A DNA stretch of 38,130 nucleotides from contig JBJXFK010000036.1 in the NCBI GenBank assembly GCA_046155505.1, forward strand, positions 1 to 38,130, read 5' to 3'. Both the position numbers and the translations under genes were made by a program. Source of the stretch: JBJXFK01 sp046155505. GTDB taxonomy: Bacteria; Planctomycetota; Phycisphaerae; UBA1845; Fen-1342. Position 1 is the first letter of the stretch, and each line of letters starts with the position of its first letter. Of this stretch, positions 8,573-16,975 are shown one piece after another. The notes beneath the pieces were generated by a model. The model ran no database searches and was not told the DNA's origin. It was given only the letters and a program-made list of their open reading frames with translations.

Positions 8573-9760
8573 GGTCAGTTCGCTGCCGATTGTGGCGGCG
8601 CTGACGATGTCGACGAGTTGCGTGGCGGAGCGCACCGTAACGTCGGCGATGCTGAGGATGATGTCGCCTTCGAGCAGTTCGGCGCGGGCGGCCGGGCCGT
8701 CGGGTTCGATCACTTCGATGAGTACGCCGCGGGCCTCGGTGGTCGCTCCGGCGACGGCGGTTTTTCCGTTGGGCGATTTTTTCGCGGTTGTCGTTTGCGT
8801 CGCGTCGAGTGGGCGAACGCGCACACCCAGATAGCCATACTCAACGCGCGTGCCGCTGCACAGGCGATCGATCATCGCGCGGCGCGCGGGTGTCATGGGG
8901 ATGGCGAAGCCGACACCCTCGTCGGCGGCTGCACGGGTGTGCATGGCGGTGATGACGCCGATCAACTGTCCGTCGATGTTGAAGAGCGGCCCGCCGGAGT
9001 TGCCGGGATTGATCGAGGCGGTGGTCTGCACCATGTCGCTGTAGCGGCGGTCGTCGCTCTCGCCGAGGCCGGGTAGGCGGCGGTCGAGATTCGAGATGAC
9101 GCCGGTGCTGACGGAGAGCTGGCCGTCGTTGCCGAGTCCGAAGGGGTTGCCGATGGCGATGGTCCACTGACCGCGGGCGATTTTTTCCCAGTTGCAAAAT
9201 TTCGCGGGCGTGAGGCCGGCTTTGTCGACGCAGAGGACGGCGAGGTCGCTGCGCGCGTCGCTTGATACCACTTTTGCGTCGAGCCGCGTGCCGTCATGCA
9301 GCGCGACCTGAATCGACGCGGCGTCTTGTATCACATGCTGATTGGTCAAGATGAGGCCGTCGGCGGTGACGATCGTGCCGCTGCCGTTGACGACGACGGC
9401 GTGTTCGAGGACGCGTAGGGCGTCGCTGTCGGCGCTGCCGGGGATTTTTGTCACGGTATTTCGCACGGTGCGGATGGCGACGACGCTGGGCGAGACGGTT
9501 TCGGCGATCTGCTGAAACGCGGCTTGCAAGTCGCGGAGCTGCTGGGGCGGGCCGTCAGCGGCGGCGAGCCGGGCGATGGCGATGAAGAACACGAGTGCGG
9601 CGATGCGTTGGAAATTCATGCGTGCTTTGGGCGTGAGGTCGTGCCACCAATGACCGAGCGAAGAGCGGCGGACATGCACGGGCATGTGCGCGCGGCGGGC
9701 GACGTCCGATTTTGTCGGCTCGGGCGCAAGCGTCGGTCGCTGTGGGACTTGGGTATTCAC
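8198..9760 (-). CDS. HtrA/DegP-type serine protease with two PDZ domains
   Basis: Envelope quality-control protease that degrades misfolded exported proteins. Numbered from the GTG at 9760 (520 residues), a hydrophobic segment at about 48-68 is a signal or anchor. The trypsin-like domain has the triad His142 ('TNQHVI'), Asp172 ('RSDLAVL') and Ser255 ('GNSGGPL'). PDZ1 lies at about 315-410 ('YGYLGVRVRPL...LEGDIILSI') and PDZ2 at about 445-515 ('VGVLVVEIAPD...LRVGDIIEQIDG'). The start is uncertain: the ATG at 9619 would begin directly at the hydrophobic segment, and neither start has a strong ribosome binding site. Its 3' end converges on the amidase gene with a 375-bp overlap. A paralogue is at 24395-25735. 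Confidence 0.92.
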   Translation of the reverse strand: MNTQVPQRPTLAPEPTKSDVARRAHMPVHVRRSSLGHWWHDLTPKARMNFQRIAALVFFIAIARLAAADGPPQQLRDLQAAFQQIAETVSPSVVAIRTVRNTVTKIPGSADSDALRVLEHAVVVNGSGTIVTADGLILTNQHVIQDAASIQVALHDGTRLDAKVVSSDARSDLAVLCVDKAGLTPAKFCNWEKIARGQWTIAIGNPFGLGNDGQLSVSTGVISNLDRRLPGLGESDDRRYSDMVQTTASINPGNSGGPLFNIDGQLIGVITAMHTRAAADEGVGFAIPMTPARRAMIDRLCSGTRVEYGYLGVRVRPLDATQTTTAKKSPNGKTAVAGATTEARGVLIEVIEPDGPAARAELLEGDIILSIADVTVRSATQLVDIVSAATIGSELTLAIERNGKRLDKTIRVERREPLRAEALREDEVLWRGCRFVDAASRGDRSRKAERVGVLVVEIAPDTTAAITDLRVGDIIEQIDGVRIDGIATFRKQIAHTQGPLKVRLRGRGEIQLGPVDRDRH

Positions 9761-9794
9761 GGAATGTTTTTCGGTCGGCGCGGCGGCGGGGCTG

Positions 9795-9823
9795 AGTATC
9801 GACCGGGCCGCGCCGCGTGCGAA
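9795..9823 (-). promoter_or_regulatory. Candidate promoter of the HtrA gene
   Basis: On the minus strand TTCGCA (9818-9823) and GATACT (9795-9800) are separated by 17 bases, placing a start near 9788. Matches to consensus are only moderate. Confidence 0.3.
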
Positions 9824-9839
9824 TTTTGGCGCAGCCGGA

Positions 9840-9855
9840 TGTGACGTGCGTCACG
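9840..9855. promoter_or_regulatory. CRP/FNR-like palindrome
   Basis: TGTGA-N6-TCACG matches the CRP half-site pattern TGTGA-N6-TCACA except the last base. An overlapping palindrome TGACGTG-CGT-CACGTCA covers 9842-9858. Its centre is about 60 bases upstream of the start predicted for the HtrA gene, a usual activator distance. The regulator is not known. Confidence 0.3.
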
Positions 9856-10145
9856 TCAGGGCGTCGCGTCGTAAGTACAAAGATCACAAACACTTTCGTG
9901 CTGATTTGTGCCGTGGTTTCGTCAGACGGTTTGTATCAGCCGGCGGCCGTCGCGCTCCTTTGCAACGAGTGAATCGGGTTTTCGGCGAATCCATGTATTT
10001 CGTCTGCCGCCATGAGGTCCGTCGCAAAGCCGACACACTCGATCCGGAATCATGCGGCCCCAGGCGGCCAGGGAAGAGCACACGCGGGTGTGCGGGCGAC
10101 GCCGGGGCCTGAGATCGCGGCGCGAAAGCGCACTTGGAGAAAGCG

Positions 10146-11477
10146 ATGAAAGTGTTCAAGACAGGCATCTGGGTCGCGCTGGCGCTATGCGGTGCGATCG
10201 GTGTCGGCTGCGTTTCGGACAATGTTCCCGAAGCGTTTTTCGGCGTTAGCACGGACGCCGGGAAGGTCGATACGGCCAGTGCCAAGCCAGCCGAGGAGCT
10301 GTCCGATGATGGACAGATGGCGCTCGACGGCGATGGCATCGGCCAGCGCGGCGTGAACGACAACGCTAATGACAATGGCACTCCAAATGCCAACGACAAC
10401 AGCGGCACGCCGAACGCGAATGACAACGGTACGACGCCGAACGCGAATGACAACAGCGGCGTTCCGAACGGGAACGACAATGGCGGCGTGAACGGCAACG
10501 ACAACGGCGGGACCAACGGTAACGACAACGGTACAGGTACGAATTGCAATTCGAGTTGCCCGGACTTCAATGGCGACGGTCGGGTTGAGTTGTATGACCT
10601 GGCCGTGTTGTTGACGTACTTCGGCGGTCCGACCGCCGAGCCGTGCGTCGATGTCGATGGCAGCGGGACGGTTGACCTGCCGGATCTGGCGTTTGTCTTG
10701 ATCGCGTTCGGTTCGGATTGCGGCGGGAACGGCAACGGGAACGACAACGGTGGCGTGAACGGCAACGATAACGGCACCGTCAACGGTAACGACAACGGCG
10801 GCACGAACACCAACGACAATGGTGGCACGAACACCAATGACAATGGTGGGACGAACACCAACGACAACGGTGGGACGAACACCAACGATAACGGTGGGAC
10901 AAACACCAATGACAATGGTGGGACGAACACCAACGATAACGGTGGGACGAACACCAACGACAACGGCGGCACGAACACCAATGACAATGGTGGGACGAAC
11001 ACCAACGACAACGGTGGAACGAACACCAACGACAACGGCGGGACGAACACCAATGACAATGGTGGCACGAACACCAACGACAACGGTGGCGTGAACGGTA
11101 ACGACAACGGGACCGTCAACGGTAACGACAACGGGACCGGCGGCGGCCCGTGCCCTGATGGTTCGACGCAGCTTGAAGGCTTCGGCGGTGGCGGTCTCGA
11201 AGTTGAGTACCGCGATTTGATCGACGGCTGCAAGCGATTCCGCGTTCGTACCGACGGTGCTCCGGCCAATCAGAGCTACAACGTGTTCGCCGACGGCGTC
11301 GCGGTTGGCACGCTGGTAACCGACAGCCGCGGTCGGGGTCGCCTCGAATATTCGACCTCGGACGGCACCTGGCCGGCCAGCTTCCCGCAGCTTCTGCCCG
11401 GCGACGTAGTCACGGTCGGCCCGCTCAATGCGACGCTGAACCTCAACTGCTCGTCGAACGCGAACTGCAACAGCTAA
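10146..11477 (+). CDS. Lipoprotein with internal dockerin-like pair and Asn/Gly-rich octapeptide repeats
   Basis: A 443-residue exported lipoprotein: signal residues 1-25 with lipobox 'GVGC'. A low-complexity stretch of 'NDNG'-type units leads into two EF-hand-like motifs ('DFNGDGRVELYDLAVLL' and 'DVDGSGTVDLPDLAFVL'). Twelve perfect copies of the octapeptide GGTNTNDN follow (nucleotides 10797-11084), then more 'NGNDNG' units and a compact C-terminal domain of about 105 residues containing 'FRVRTDGAPANQSYNVF'. GGAGA lies five bases before the ATG at 10146. The linker is probably an extended surface stalk; its Asn/Asp-rich units could bind calcium, but that is inference. Function unknown. Confidence 0.85.
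   Translation: MKVFKTGIWVALALCGAIGVGCVSDNVPEAFFGVSTDAGKVDTASAKPAEELSDDGQMALDGDGIGQRGVNDNANDNGTPNANDNSGTPNANDNGTTPNANDNSGVPNGNDNGGVNGNDNGGTNGNDNGTGTNCNSSCPDFNGDGRVELYDLAVLLTYFGGPTAEPCVDVDGSGTVDLPDLAFVLIAFGSDCGGNGNGNDNGGVNGNDNGTVNGNDNGGTNTNDNGGTNTNDNGGTNTNDNGGTNTNDNGGTNTNDNGGTNTNDNGGTNTNDNGGTNTNDNGGTNTNDNGGTNTNDNGGTNTNDNGGTNTNDNGGVNGNDNGTVNGNDNGTGGGPCPDGSTQLEGFGGGGLEVEYRDLIDGCKRFRVRTDGAPANQSYNVFADGVAVGTLVTDSRGRGRLEYSTSDGTWPASFPQLLPGDVVTVGPLNATLNLNCSSNANCNS
10797..11084 (+). repeat. 12 x 24-bp coding tandem repeat
   Basis: Twelve 24-base units encode GGTNTNDN without any amino-acid change. Nearly all differences between units are synonymous third-position changes (GGT/GGC/GGG, AAC/AAT, GAC/GAT), which points to selection on the peptide or to older expansion followed by silent drift. 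Confidence 0.9.
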
Positions 11478-11545
11478 CGTCGATCGGCGACGATCGCCCA
11501 GGCGGCATCAGGCGATCGAAACCAGTCAACCTCGGCTAATACCAT

Positions 11546-11590
11546 CCGCCGCGACCAAGTGCGAGAGCACGAGGTCGCGGCGGGTTGTTA
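11546..11590 (+). terminator. Long-stem terminator with GAGA tetraloop
   Basis: CCGCCGCGACC (11546-11556) pairs with GGTCGCGGCGG (11573-11583). Inside the loop GTGC-GAGA-GCAC makes a second helix capped by a GNRA tetraloop. A short T-containing tail (GTTGTTAG) follows. It lies about 70 bases after the Asn-rich lipoprotein gene. Confidence 0.6.
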
Positions 11591-11696
11591 GTAGCGAGTA
11601 TCGAGTAGCGATTAGCGAGTGAAGAATCGGTGCGCGAGCGGTTTGCGCGCGCCGTCTCTGCACTCGCTACTCGCTACTCGCTACTCGTTACTCTCG
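11590..11696. repeat. GAGTAGC heptamer arrays in inverted orientation
   Basis: Imperfect GAGTAGC units at 11590-11622 face the complementary CTACTCG units at 11661-11696, so the pair can fold back on itself. The right array contains the last codons and the TAG stop (11681-11683) of the hydrolase gene. A related array is at 26094-26129. Confidence 0.8.
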
Positions 11697-12790
11697 CCGA
11701 GGTGAAAGTGCCCATTGTCGGGGCTGAGGCCGCGGTCGTGCGGCGGCTTGCCGGCGAAGATGCCGCGCAGGTCGTTGAGCACATCGGAACTCGCACCGTA
11801 ATAGAAATGGCCGACGATGCCGCGATCGACGTCCGTCACGTCGACCACGTCGAAGATGTCGGCATATGTCCGCGACGCTTCGTCGGGGAATTCGCGACCG
11901 AGGCGGACGTAGCCGTGGATTTTCTCTGAGCCGCCGAGGGCCCAGTCGTTTTTTGACACGTAGAGCGTGACGCGCCGGGCCGCTTTCGAGAGCGGAGGTG
12001 CGTAGTCGCGTTCGAAGATTTCGGCATCAACATCGGCTGCGGCGAGGACGATCTGATCGAACACCGGCCCGTCGGCTGCGCCGCCATCGCGCACGAGTTC
12101 GCGGACGGCGCGGCTGAGGAGGCGGGCACCCATGCTGTGGGCGAGGATGTGAACGTGATCGGCACGCGATTGCGACGCAAGCTGCGACAGGAATTGCGAC
12201 AGGTGCGGCTCGGCCCATTCGACGTTGGTCGAGTCGGCGAGGTAGCCGAGCAGCCAGCCTTGCGACGGCCAACTGTAGACGATCGCCGGTCCGTCGAACT
12301 CGATGTCGTGTGCGATCTGCGCGGTGCGGCGAGCGGCGTCGTCGAAGGTGACGTAGAAGCCGTGCACAAAAACGAACACCTCGCGGCGGGCGGACTGATT
12401 GAGCGATTGGCGCAGGTCGGCCCAGAACGCGCTGCTCGTGTCGGTCGGTCCGTCGAGCCGCGTGAGTAGGACGAATCGGTCTGGATTTCGCGGAGCGATG
12501 GCGTGACGCTCTTCGAGCCGGCCGCGACCGTGTGCGGCGGGGATGCTTACTTCGGCGCGGCCGAGCGCGGTGCGTGGCGAGCGCTCGATGCCGAACATGA
12601 GTTCGGGGTTGCGCGATTCGGTGCGTCGTCGGCTCGTGGCGTAGTAGAGCTGCACCGCGGCGTGCGCGGGCCGCATTTCGCCGAGCGCGGGCGAGACGCG
12701 CGGCGTGAATGCCTCGTATGGATAGGGGCTGATGCAGCCGGCGAGGGCGAGCAGAACACCGACGAAGACTGACTGAATCGACTTACGCAT
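11681..12790 (-). CDS. DUF900-type alpha/beta hydrolase lipoprotein
   Basis: A 369-residue predicted esterase-like lipoprotein. The signal ends in 'LAGC' (Cys19). The pattern 'QLYYATSR...' near the start, 'VFVFVHGF' (about 138-145), the nucleophile elbow 'ILAHSMGARL' (Ser219) and a late 'SKNDWAL' and 'GHFYYG' fit the DUF900 alpha/beta-hydrolase group with a Ser-Asp-His triad. The ATG at 12790 is chosen because it begins the lipoprotein signal; no strong ribosome binding site is seen. The last codons (Ser-Asn-Glu-stop) lie within the heptamer array at 11661-11696, so the native C-terminus may have been altered by the repeat. Substrate unknown. Confidence 0.85.
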   Translation of the reverse strand: MRKSIQSVFVGVLLALAGCISPYPYEAFTPRVSPALGEMRPAHAAVQLYYATSRRRTESRNPELMFGIERSPRTALGRAEVSIPAAHGRGRLEERHAIAPRNPDRFVLLTRLDGPTDTSSAFWADLRQSLNQSARREVFVFVHGFYVTFDDAARRTAQIAHDIEFDGPAIVYSWPSQGWLLGYLADSTNVEWAEPHLSQFLSQLASQSRADHVHILAHSMGARLLSRAVRELVRDGGAADGPVFDQIVLAAADVDAEIFERDYAPPLSKAARRVTLYVSKNDWALGGSEKIHGYVRLGREFPDEASRTYADIFDVVDVTDVDRGIVGHFYYGASSDVLNDLRGIFAGKPPHDRGLSPDNGHFHLGESNE

Positions 12791-12810
12791 ACAGGCTGTT
12801 CGGTCCGTGG

Positions 12811-12866
12811 CCGGCTGCTTTCGCTTCGACACGCATGCCGACGCGAACGGTCGTCGGCATGGCACC
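12811..12866. repeat. Dispersed palindromic box A, inverted copy
   Basis: The 37 bases at 12830-12866 are the exact reverse complement of 24181-24217, and the similarity continues with small gaps to 12811. The core is a palindrome around GCCGACG...CGTCGGC. Shorter variants occur at 29570-29655 and 29742-29775. Confidence 0.85.
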
Positions 12867-12892
12867 CGGTGGCGTAGTGTACATTCCGATCA

Positions 12893-13297
12893 CTACGGGC
12901 ACGGCGTGCCAAATAGCGACAGCAAGCGCGACAAATCAACCAGGTCGACTGTGCCGCTTCGATCAATATCTCCCTGCGCCGGCGTCGCGCCGCCCAAGCC
13001 GAAATTGGCCAGCAGAATCGACAAGTCGGTCAGATTGATCTGCCCATCGCGATTGAGGTCTTCGTCGCAGAACGTCGGGGCATACCAGAATCCGCCGGAA
13101 AGCTCGAACGAACCGCCGGTGAGAACGCCCGCATCCGGTTGACCGATGGTGCCGGACACTTCGAACAGTCCGCCCAGGCTCGTTCCGCCGCCGCCGTCGA
13201 TGGTGTGCCAGTCGATGCTGAAGACCTGGCCGACGGCCGCCGGGGCGAAAGCGAGCGCGATAACGGCAATGCCGGTCAAACGTGCGAAATTGATCAT
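12893..13297 (-). CDS. Small secreted protein with dockerin-like C-terminus
   Basis: A 134-residue exported protein. The signal peptide ends near 'PAAVGQ'. A short domain ('FSIDWHTIDGGGG', 'SGTIGQPDAG', 'GGSFELSGGFW') of a type common in planctomycete secreted proteins precedes two EF-hand-like motifs ('DLNRDGQINLTDLSILL', 'DIDRSGTVDLVDLSRLL'). The protein ends in Cys-Pro. AGGAG (13304-13308) lies six bases before the ATG at 13297. The metalloprotease gene ends 69 bases upstream on the same strand and may be co-transcribed. Function unknown. Confidence 0.85.
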   Translation of the reverse strand: MINFARLTGIAVIALAFAPAAVGQVFSIDWHTIDGGGGTSLGGLFEVSGTIGQPDAGVLTGGSFELSGGFWYAPTFCDEDLNRDGQINLTDLSILLANFGLGGATPAQGDIDRSGTVDLVDLSRLLSLFGTPCP

Positions 13298-13366
13298 GGC
13301 AAGCTCCTGTGCCAGAGGGTTCATTGACAGTAACGCAATCCGGCTCAAACTTCCGTCAAAATTCTT

Positions 13367-14836
13367 CTACCGAAACAGCCCGGCGCCCAATATCAGGACG
13401 TTGTCGCCCGAAAGCACCGTTCCGTCGACAAAATCCGCGGTAGGGTTGCCGATGAGCAAGATCCGCGAGCCGCAGTCGCCGGTGATCAGATAGGCCAGGA
13501 TGAAACCGGCGGGGTTGACCGGCCCGACGCCGTATGTCGATCCGCACGCGCACGGTTCGGGGCAATAGCCGCCGGCCACGCAATCGTTGCATGACAAGTT
13601 GCCGCCGAGGTGCGAGGTGATCGCGTTTTCTGAGCTGGTGCAGAAATCGGTGCGACCTTGCGAGCCGCCCGGCAAGCCCGACGTCATGATGCCGCATGAC
13701 TCGTGCGGCGCGTTCCAGTTGTGGCCGAGCTCGTGTGCGATGAGTTCAACTTGCACGCTCTGGTAGTAGGTGCCGGAGCCGACGCCGATGTCTTGCGAGA
13801 GGCCGTACGCGTTGCTCACGCCGAAGCAACTGACGCCGGGGATGCGCGCGATGCCGACCGTGCTGCCATCGAGGTTGACAGCCGTCAGCAGGTGCGTCAT
13901 CAGGCGCGTCACGCCGCTCCTGTTATTTGTCCACTCGGTGTCGAGTTGCGCCAGGCGGTCGCCGGCGTCGGTCGCCGAGTAGGGATCGCTGGTGGTGGTG
14001 CGGACGATGACGGTCGGATAGGTGTAACAAATGCCGACTTCGCTTTCGTAGATCGCATCCAGGTCGTTCATGTGGGTGTCGATCCAGGTCAACACCTGCG
14101 ACGAATCATTGTCCTGCCGATCGTAAAACTCGTAATCGACGTCGAACGCGATCTTCACCTTGTAGTATCCGAACGCGCCGTTGCCGCCGCCGCGATCGAT
14201 GATCGGCGGGTCTGTCTCCTCGCCGTGCGCGTGCGTTGGGTCGTCGCAGCGGTGAGGCTGCGGGCCGCCGATCGGTTGGGGCGCGACGACATCGTTCAGC
14301 TGCGCCGACGGCGCTTCATCGACGACGCCGCAGGTGCCGGCGCGGTGAAGCACGTCTTCGCTGCGATAGAGCACATGCTCGCCGCGCGCGGCGTTCGTGT
14401 CGAAATCGCTGAGCGGCTGCATCCAGTAGCGCTGCTCGCCGATGCGAATGCGGCCGGAAAGGCCGCGTTCGCCGAGCGTCAGGCTGACGCGGCTGTCGCT
14501 GTAGCCATCGACGATGCCGCGATAGGTGCGCACCGGCGGCGGGGCGACGGCGACGAGATTGCCGTTGCCGCGATCTTCGAGCAACTGGAAATCGTCGCTG
14601 CGCAGCGACCGCTTGCTCAGCATGAGCGTGGTCGGCGCGCCGTCGATCGTGGTTGCGATCTGCAGCGAGTCGGGCAGCACGTCGGGCACGGCGAGCTGGA
14701 CGATCTGGTGATTGGCGAATGCCTGCGCAGCCGGGATGCGTTCGGCGATCGGCTCGGACGCGAGCGCGGTTGCGATGGCACCGGCGCTCAGCGCGAGCGC
14801 GGCGGCTGTGGTCAGGTGTTTGAATTTCGAGTGCAT
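13367..14836 (-). CDS. Secreted metzincin (reprolysin-like) zinc metalloprotease
   Basis: A 489-residue secreted protease. The signal peptide ends near 'ATALAS'. The propeptide (to about residue 215) contains 'HRAGTCGV', where Cys169 could act as a cysteine switch. The catalytic domain carries 'HELGHNWNAPHE' (His368, Glu369, His372, His378) followed by 'GIM' as Met-turn, the ADAM/reprolysin-like metzincin signature. The C-terminal part has several Cys ('CNDCVAGGYCPEPCAC') and no dockerin-like tail. An AAAGGAG lies upstream of the ATG at 14836. Flanking genes on the same strand also encode exported proteins. Peptide substrate cannot be inferred. Confidence 0.92.
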   Translation of the reverse strand: MHSKFKHLTTAAALALSAGAIATALASEPIAERIPAAQAFANHQIVQLAVPDVLPDSLQIATTIDGAPTTLMLSKRSLRSDDFQLLEDRGNGNLVAVAPPPVRTYRGIVDGYSDSRVSLTLGERGLSGRIRIGEQRYWMQPLSDFDTNAARGEHVLYRSEDVLHRAGTCGVVDEAPSAQLNDVVAPQPIGGPQPHRCDDPTHAHGEETDPPIIDRGGGNGAFGYYKVKIAFDVDYEFYDRQDNDSSQVLTWIDTHMNDLDAIYESEVGICYTYPTVIVRTTTSDPYSATDAGDRLAQLDTEWTNNRSGVTRLMTHLLTAVNLDGSTVGIARIPGVSCFGVSNAYGLSQDIGVGSGTYYQSVQVELIAHELGHNWNAPHESCGIMTSGLPGGSQGRTDFCTSSENAITSHLGGNLSCNDCVAGGYCPEPCACGSTYGVGPVNPAGFILAYLITGDCGSRILLIGNPTADFVDGTVLSGDNVLILGAGLFR

Positions 14837-14866
14837 GGTCGGCTCCTTTCTTGTCAGCGTGGCCGA

Positions 14867-16735
14867 CTATTGCAGGTTGACCAGCACGAGCACCATGCCC
14901 TTGCCGCTTTCGAGTGAAGTCATGGCTTTGCCGATGATCGCGCCCTGGGCCGCGTTGTGATCGCGCACTTTCATCGCGTGGCCGGCGGTGTCCGACGTGG
15001 TGAGCAGATCGCCAGGCTGAATCGCGCCGCCGGCGTCAGCATCGACATAGCAATACACGCGGCCGGTGAGCGCCACCGGGTGCTGCCCGTCGGCGATGCT
15101 GTCTTTCTGGGTCAGAACCATTCCAGTGTTGACACCGTTCGCGCCGCTGATGATGCCGGCGACCGTGCGGTCGTATTTGCCGGTGCTGATGCGCAATTCG
15201 CCGGGGTGTTTCGGATCGATCGACACGACCATGCCGGCCACGATTTTGGATTTTGGATTTTGGATTTTGGATTCGGCGTCATTCGCACCCGCATCGACGT
15301 TCGTGAACGCGTCATCCACGTTGACATCGAAGGGTTCGGCAACGTCGGACCCGCCGGTGATGCGCAGCTTCGGCACGTTCACGATGTCGAACCCCGCCGT
15401 CCCGTTGTAGTTGAACGTGAACTCGCCGTTTCCGGCCACGCCCATGCTCCACGCGAGCGGCGTGCTAAAGACCGAGTTGGTGAACACGATCGCCGCGCTT
15501 CCGGGGTTGGTCACACCCGCGCCGCTGCGACCGTTGATTTCGACGGTGGTCGAAAAATTCCCGGGGTTGTCGAGCGGCGCGTCGGGACCGATTTCCAGCG
15601 AGCCGCTGATGTCCTGATTGCCCACGATCGACAGGCGATTGGTGGGCGTCGTCGTTCCGATGCCGACGTTGCCGCCTTCGACGATCGTCATCCAGTCCTG
15701 CCGCGTGCTGTTGGTCAGCCAGCCGCCGAAGCTGATGTTGCTGGTGCTGCCATAGTCGGTTCCGGGCACGCCCAGGAACAGCGTCGCCGGTTCGAGAAAC
15801 ATGCCCCAGCGACCGAGGCCGTTCTTGGCTCCCGACGTGAACAAGTCGTATTGGCGCACGATGAAGGGTTCGGTGAGCGGGTCGAGGCGAATGGTGTTGC
15901 GGATGGCCACGCTGCCGCGCACGTCGAGCGCCTGCGTCGGCGTGTAGGTGCCGATGCCTACATTGCCGAGGCCGTCGAACGTGACGCGGTCCTGCGCGGC
16001 GAAAATGTCGCGAAACACCAGCTTGCCCGCACCGCCTGGGTGCGCCGAGCCGGACGAAACCGCCGCCCAGGCGCGGCCGCCGACGGACGCGTTTACGAAT
16101 GCCGAGACCGTGCCGTACGTGTCTGGCGAGTCGAATCGAGCGACGCCGTTGCCGGGTGAGCGCACATCAAGCTGAAACCCGCCCGGCAATCGACCGACGC
16201 CGAGCGCGCCGACGATATCGCTGTTGCCGTTAACGGTGAGGTGCGTGGATGGCGCGGTCGTGTTCACGCCCACGAAGCCGGCAGCGTTCACGAACACCGC
16301 ATCGACCGGCGTCCCGCCCGCACCGTCGAGCGAATGTCCATCGATCCCGGCGACTTTCAGTGCGTAGGGTGCGGGCGTGATCGACTGTCGCGGCGCGAGC
16401 GTGGTGTAGCCGCCGCTCGCGCAATCGCCGATGCTGCCGGCGGGCCGCACGCCGATTTCGAGGGATCGCTTGTTGCCGTCGAACTGGCTGCCGAAATCAA
16501 GCGCAACGGTGAACAAACCATCGACGACCGCGACGTTGTCAACGCAAATGGTGCTTCCCACCTGCGTCGAATCGTTGAACAGGCGGAACTGCAAGTCATA
16601 GTCGCCGCTGGCGGGGGCATCGTTGTCGCGCAATTGGCCCTGATAGCTGAACGCGGTACCGATGGCGGTCTGGGCGAAGACGGTCGACGCGGCGGCGATA
16701 GCGGTCAGGCCGCACAGTAGGTCGCGCATACGCAT
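14867..16735 (-). CDS. Secreted protein with tail-fibre-like 'VGIGT' motifs
   Basis: A 622-residue exported protein. The signal peptide ends near 'STVFAQ'. The N-terminal domain ('FSYQGQLRDNDAPASGDYDLQF', then 'SITPAPYALKVAG') is a module seen in many planctomycete and other bacterial surface proteins. The middle has 'NVGIGTYTPTQALDV' and 'NVGIGTTTPTNRLSIVG', as in trimeric tail-fibre-like proteins. The C-terminal part ('GELRISTGKYDRTVAG', 'QPGDLLTTSDTAGHAMK') is a shared end module. A CCAAAAT heptamer array (15243-15273) encodes 'SKIQNPKSKI' near residues 488-498 and looks inserted. GGAG precedes the ATG at 16735. Probably a trimeric surface fibre; function unknown. Confidence 0.82.
   Translation of the reverse strand: MRMRDLLCGLTAIAAASTVFAQTAIGTAFSYQGQLRDNDAPASGDYDLQFRLFNDSTQVGSTICVDNVAVVDGLFTVALDFGSQFDGNKRSLEIGVRPAGSIGDCASGGYTTLAPRQSITPAPYALKVAGIDGHSLDGAGGTPVDAVFVNAAGFVGVNTTAPSTHLTVNGNSDIVGALGVGRLPGGFQLDVRSPGNGVARFDSPDTYGTVSAFVNASVGGRAWAAVSSGSAHPGGAGKLVFRDIFAAQDRVTFDGLGNVGIGTYTPTQALDVRGSVAIRNTIRLDPLTEPFIVRQYDLFTSGAKNGLGRWGMFLEPATLFLGVPGTDYGSTSNISFGGWLTNSTRQDWMTIVEGGNVGIGTTTPTNRLSIVGNQDISGSLEIGPDAPLDNPGNFSTTVEINGRSGAGVTNPGSAAIVFTNSVFSTPLAWSMGVAGNGEFTFNYNGTAGFDIVNVPKLRITGGSDVAEPFDVNVDDAFTNVDAGANDAESKIQNPKSKIVAGMVVSIDPKHPGELRISTGKYDRTVAGIISGANGVNTGMVLTQKDSIADGQHPVALTGRVYCYVDADAGGAIQPGDLLTTSDTAGHAMKVRDHNAAQGAIIGKAMTSLESGKGMVLVLVNLQ
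15243..15273 (-). repeat. CCAAAAT heptamer array inside a gene
   Basis: Four heptamers plus three bases, read CCAAAAT on the coding strand. The array keeps the frame and encodes IQNPKSK units. The same array, also in frame, is at 18103-18134 in an unrelated gene. Confidence 0.9.
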
Positions 16736-16975
16736 GGTCAGGCTCCGTTGTCGGGTAAGAAATGGCCCGGCGATGCGATCCGCGTCGCTCATTCGCCGTT
16801 GGCAACTCCTAAGCCGCGATTGCGCCAGCCGACCGGCCAAAAAAATGCGAGAGTATTTTTGGTGCGGTGGTTGGGAGGTCGTTTTGGTCGACGCGGCCCT
16901 CGGTGCGGACCAATTTGATGAGATGAGCCGGCGATCGCGAGTTGCAGCGGCGACAATCCTCGCTACCTTTCCGAA

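Larger units (their letters stand above)
9761..10145. other. Intergenic region between divergent genes
   Basis: No gene is supported. It contains a weak minus-strand promoter candidate and a CRP-like palindrome (9795-9855, listed separately). Nothing else was recognised up to the ribosome binding site of the Asn-rich lipoprotein. Confidence 0.5.

Noticed and set aside
10797..11084. Regular repeats considered as a CRISPR array
   Set aside because: Units are contiguous 24-base coding repeats without unique spacers, inside an open reading frame.
9884..11269. 461-codon antisense frame with PPLSLVFV repeats
   Set aside because: The repeats are the complement of the GGTNTNDN coding array. The plus strand has the signal peptide, ribosome binding site and dockerin-like motifs.
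13703..14917. 404-codon plus-strand frame over the metalloprotease gene
   Set aside because: It is the antisense of the HExxH protease, rich in Arg/Ala/Val, with no motif.
16837..16862. CCAAAAA/TTTTTGG inverted repeat upstream of the MBOAT gene
   Set aside because: The arms are short and low in complexity in an AT-rich patch; not enough to call a terminator or operator.
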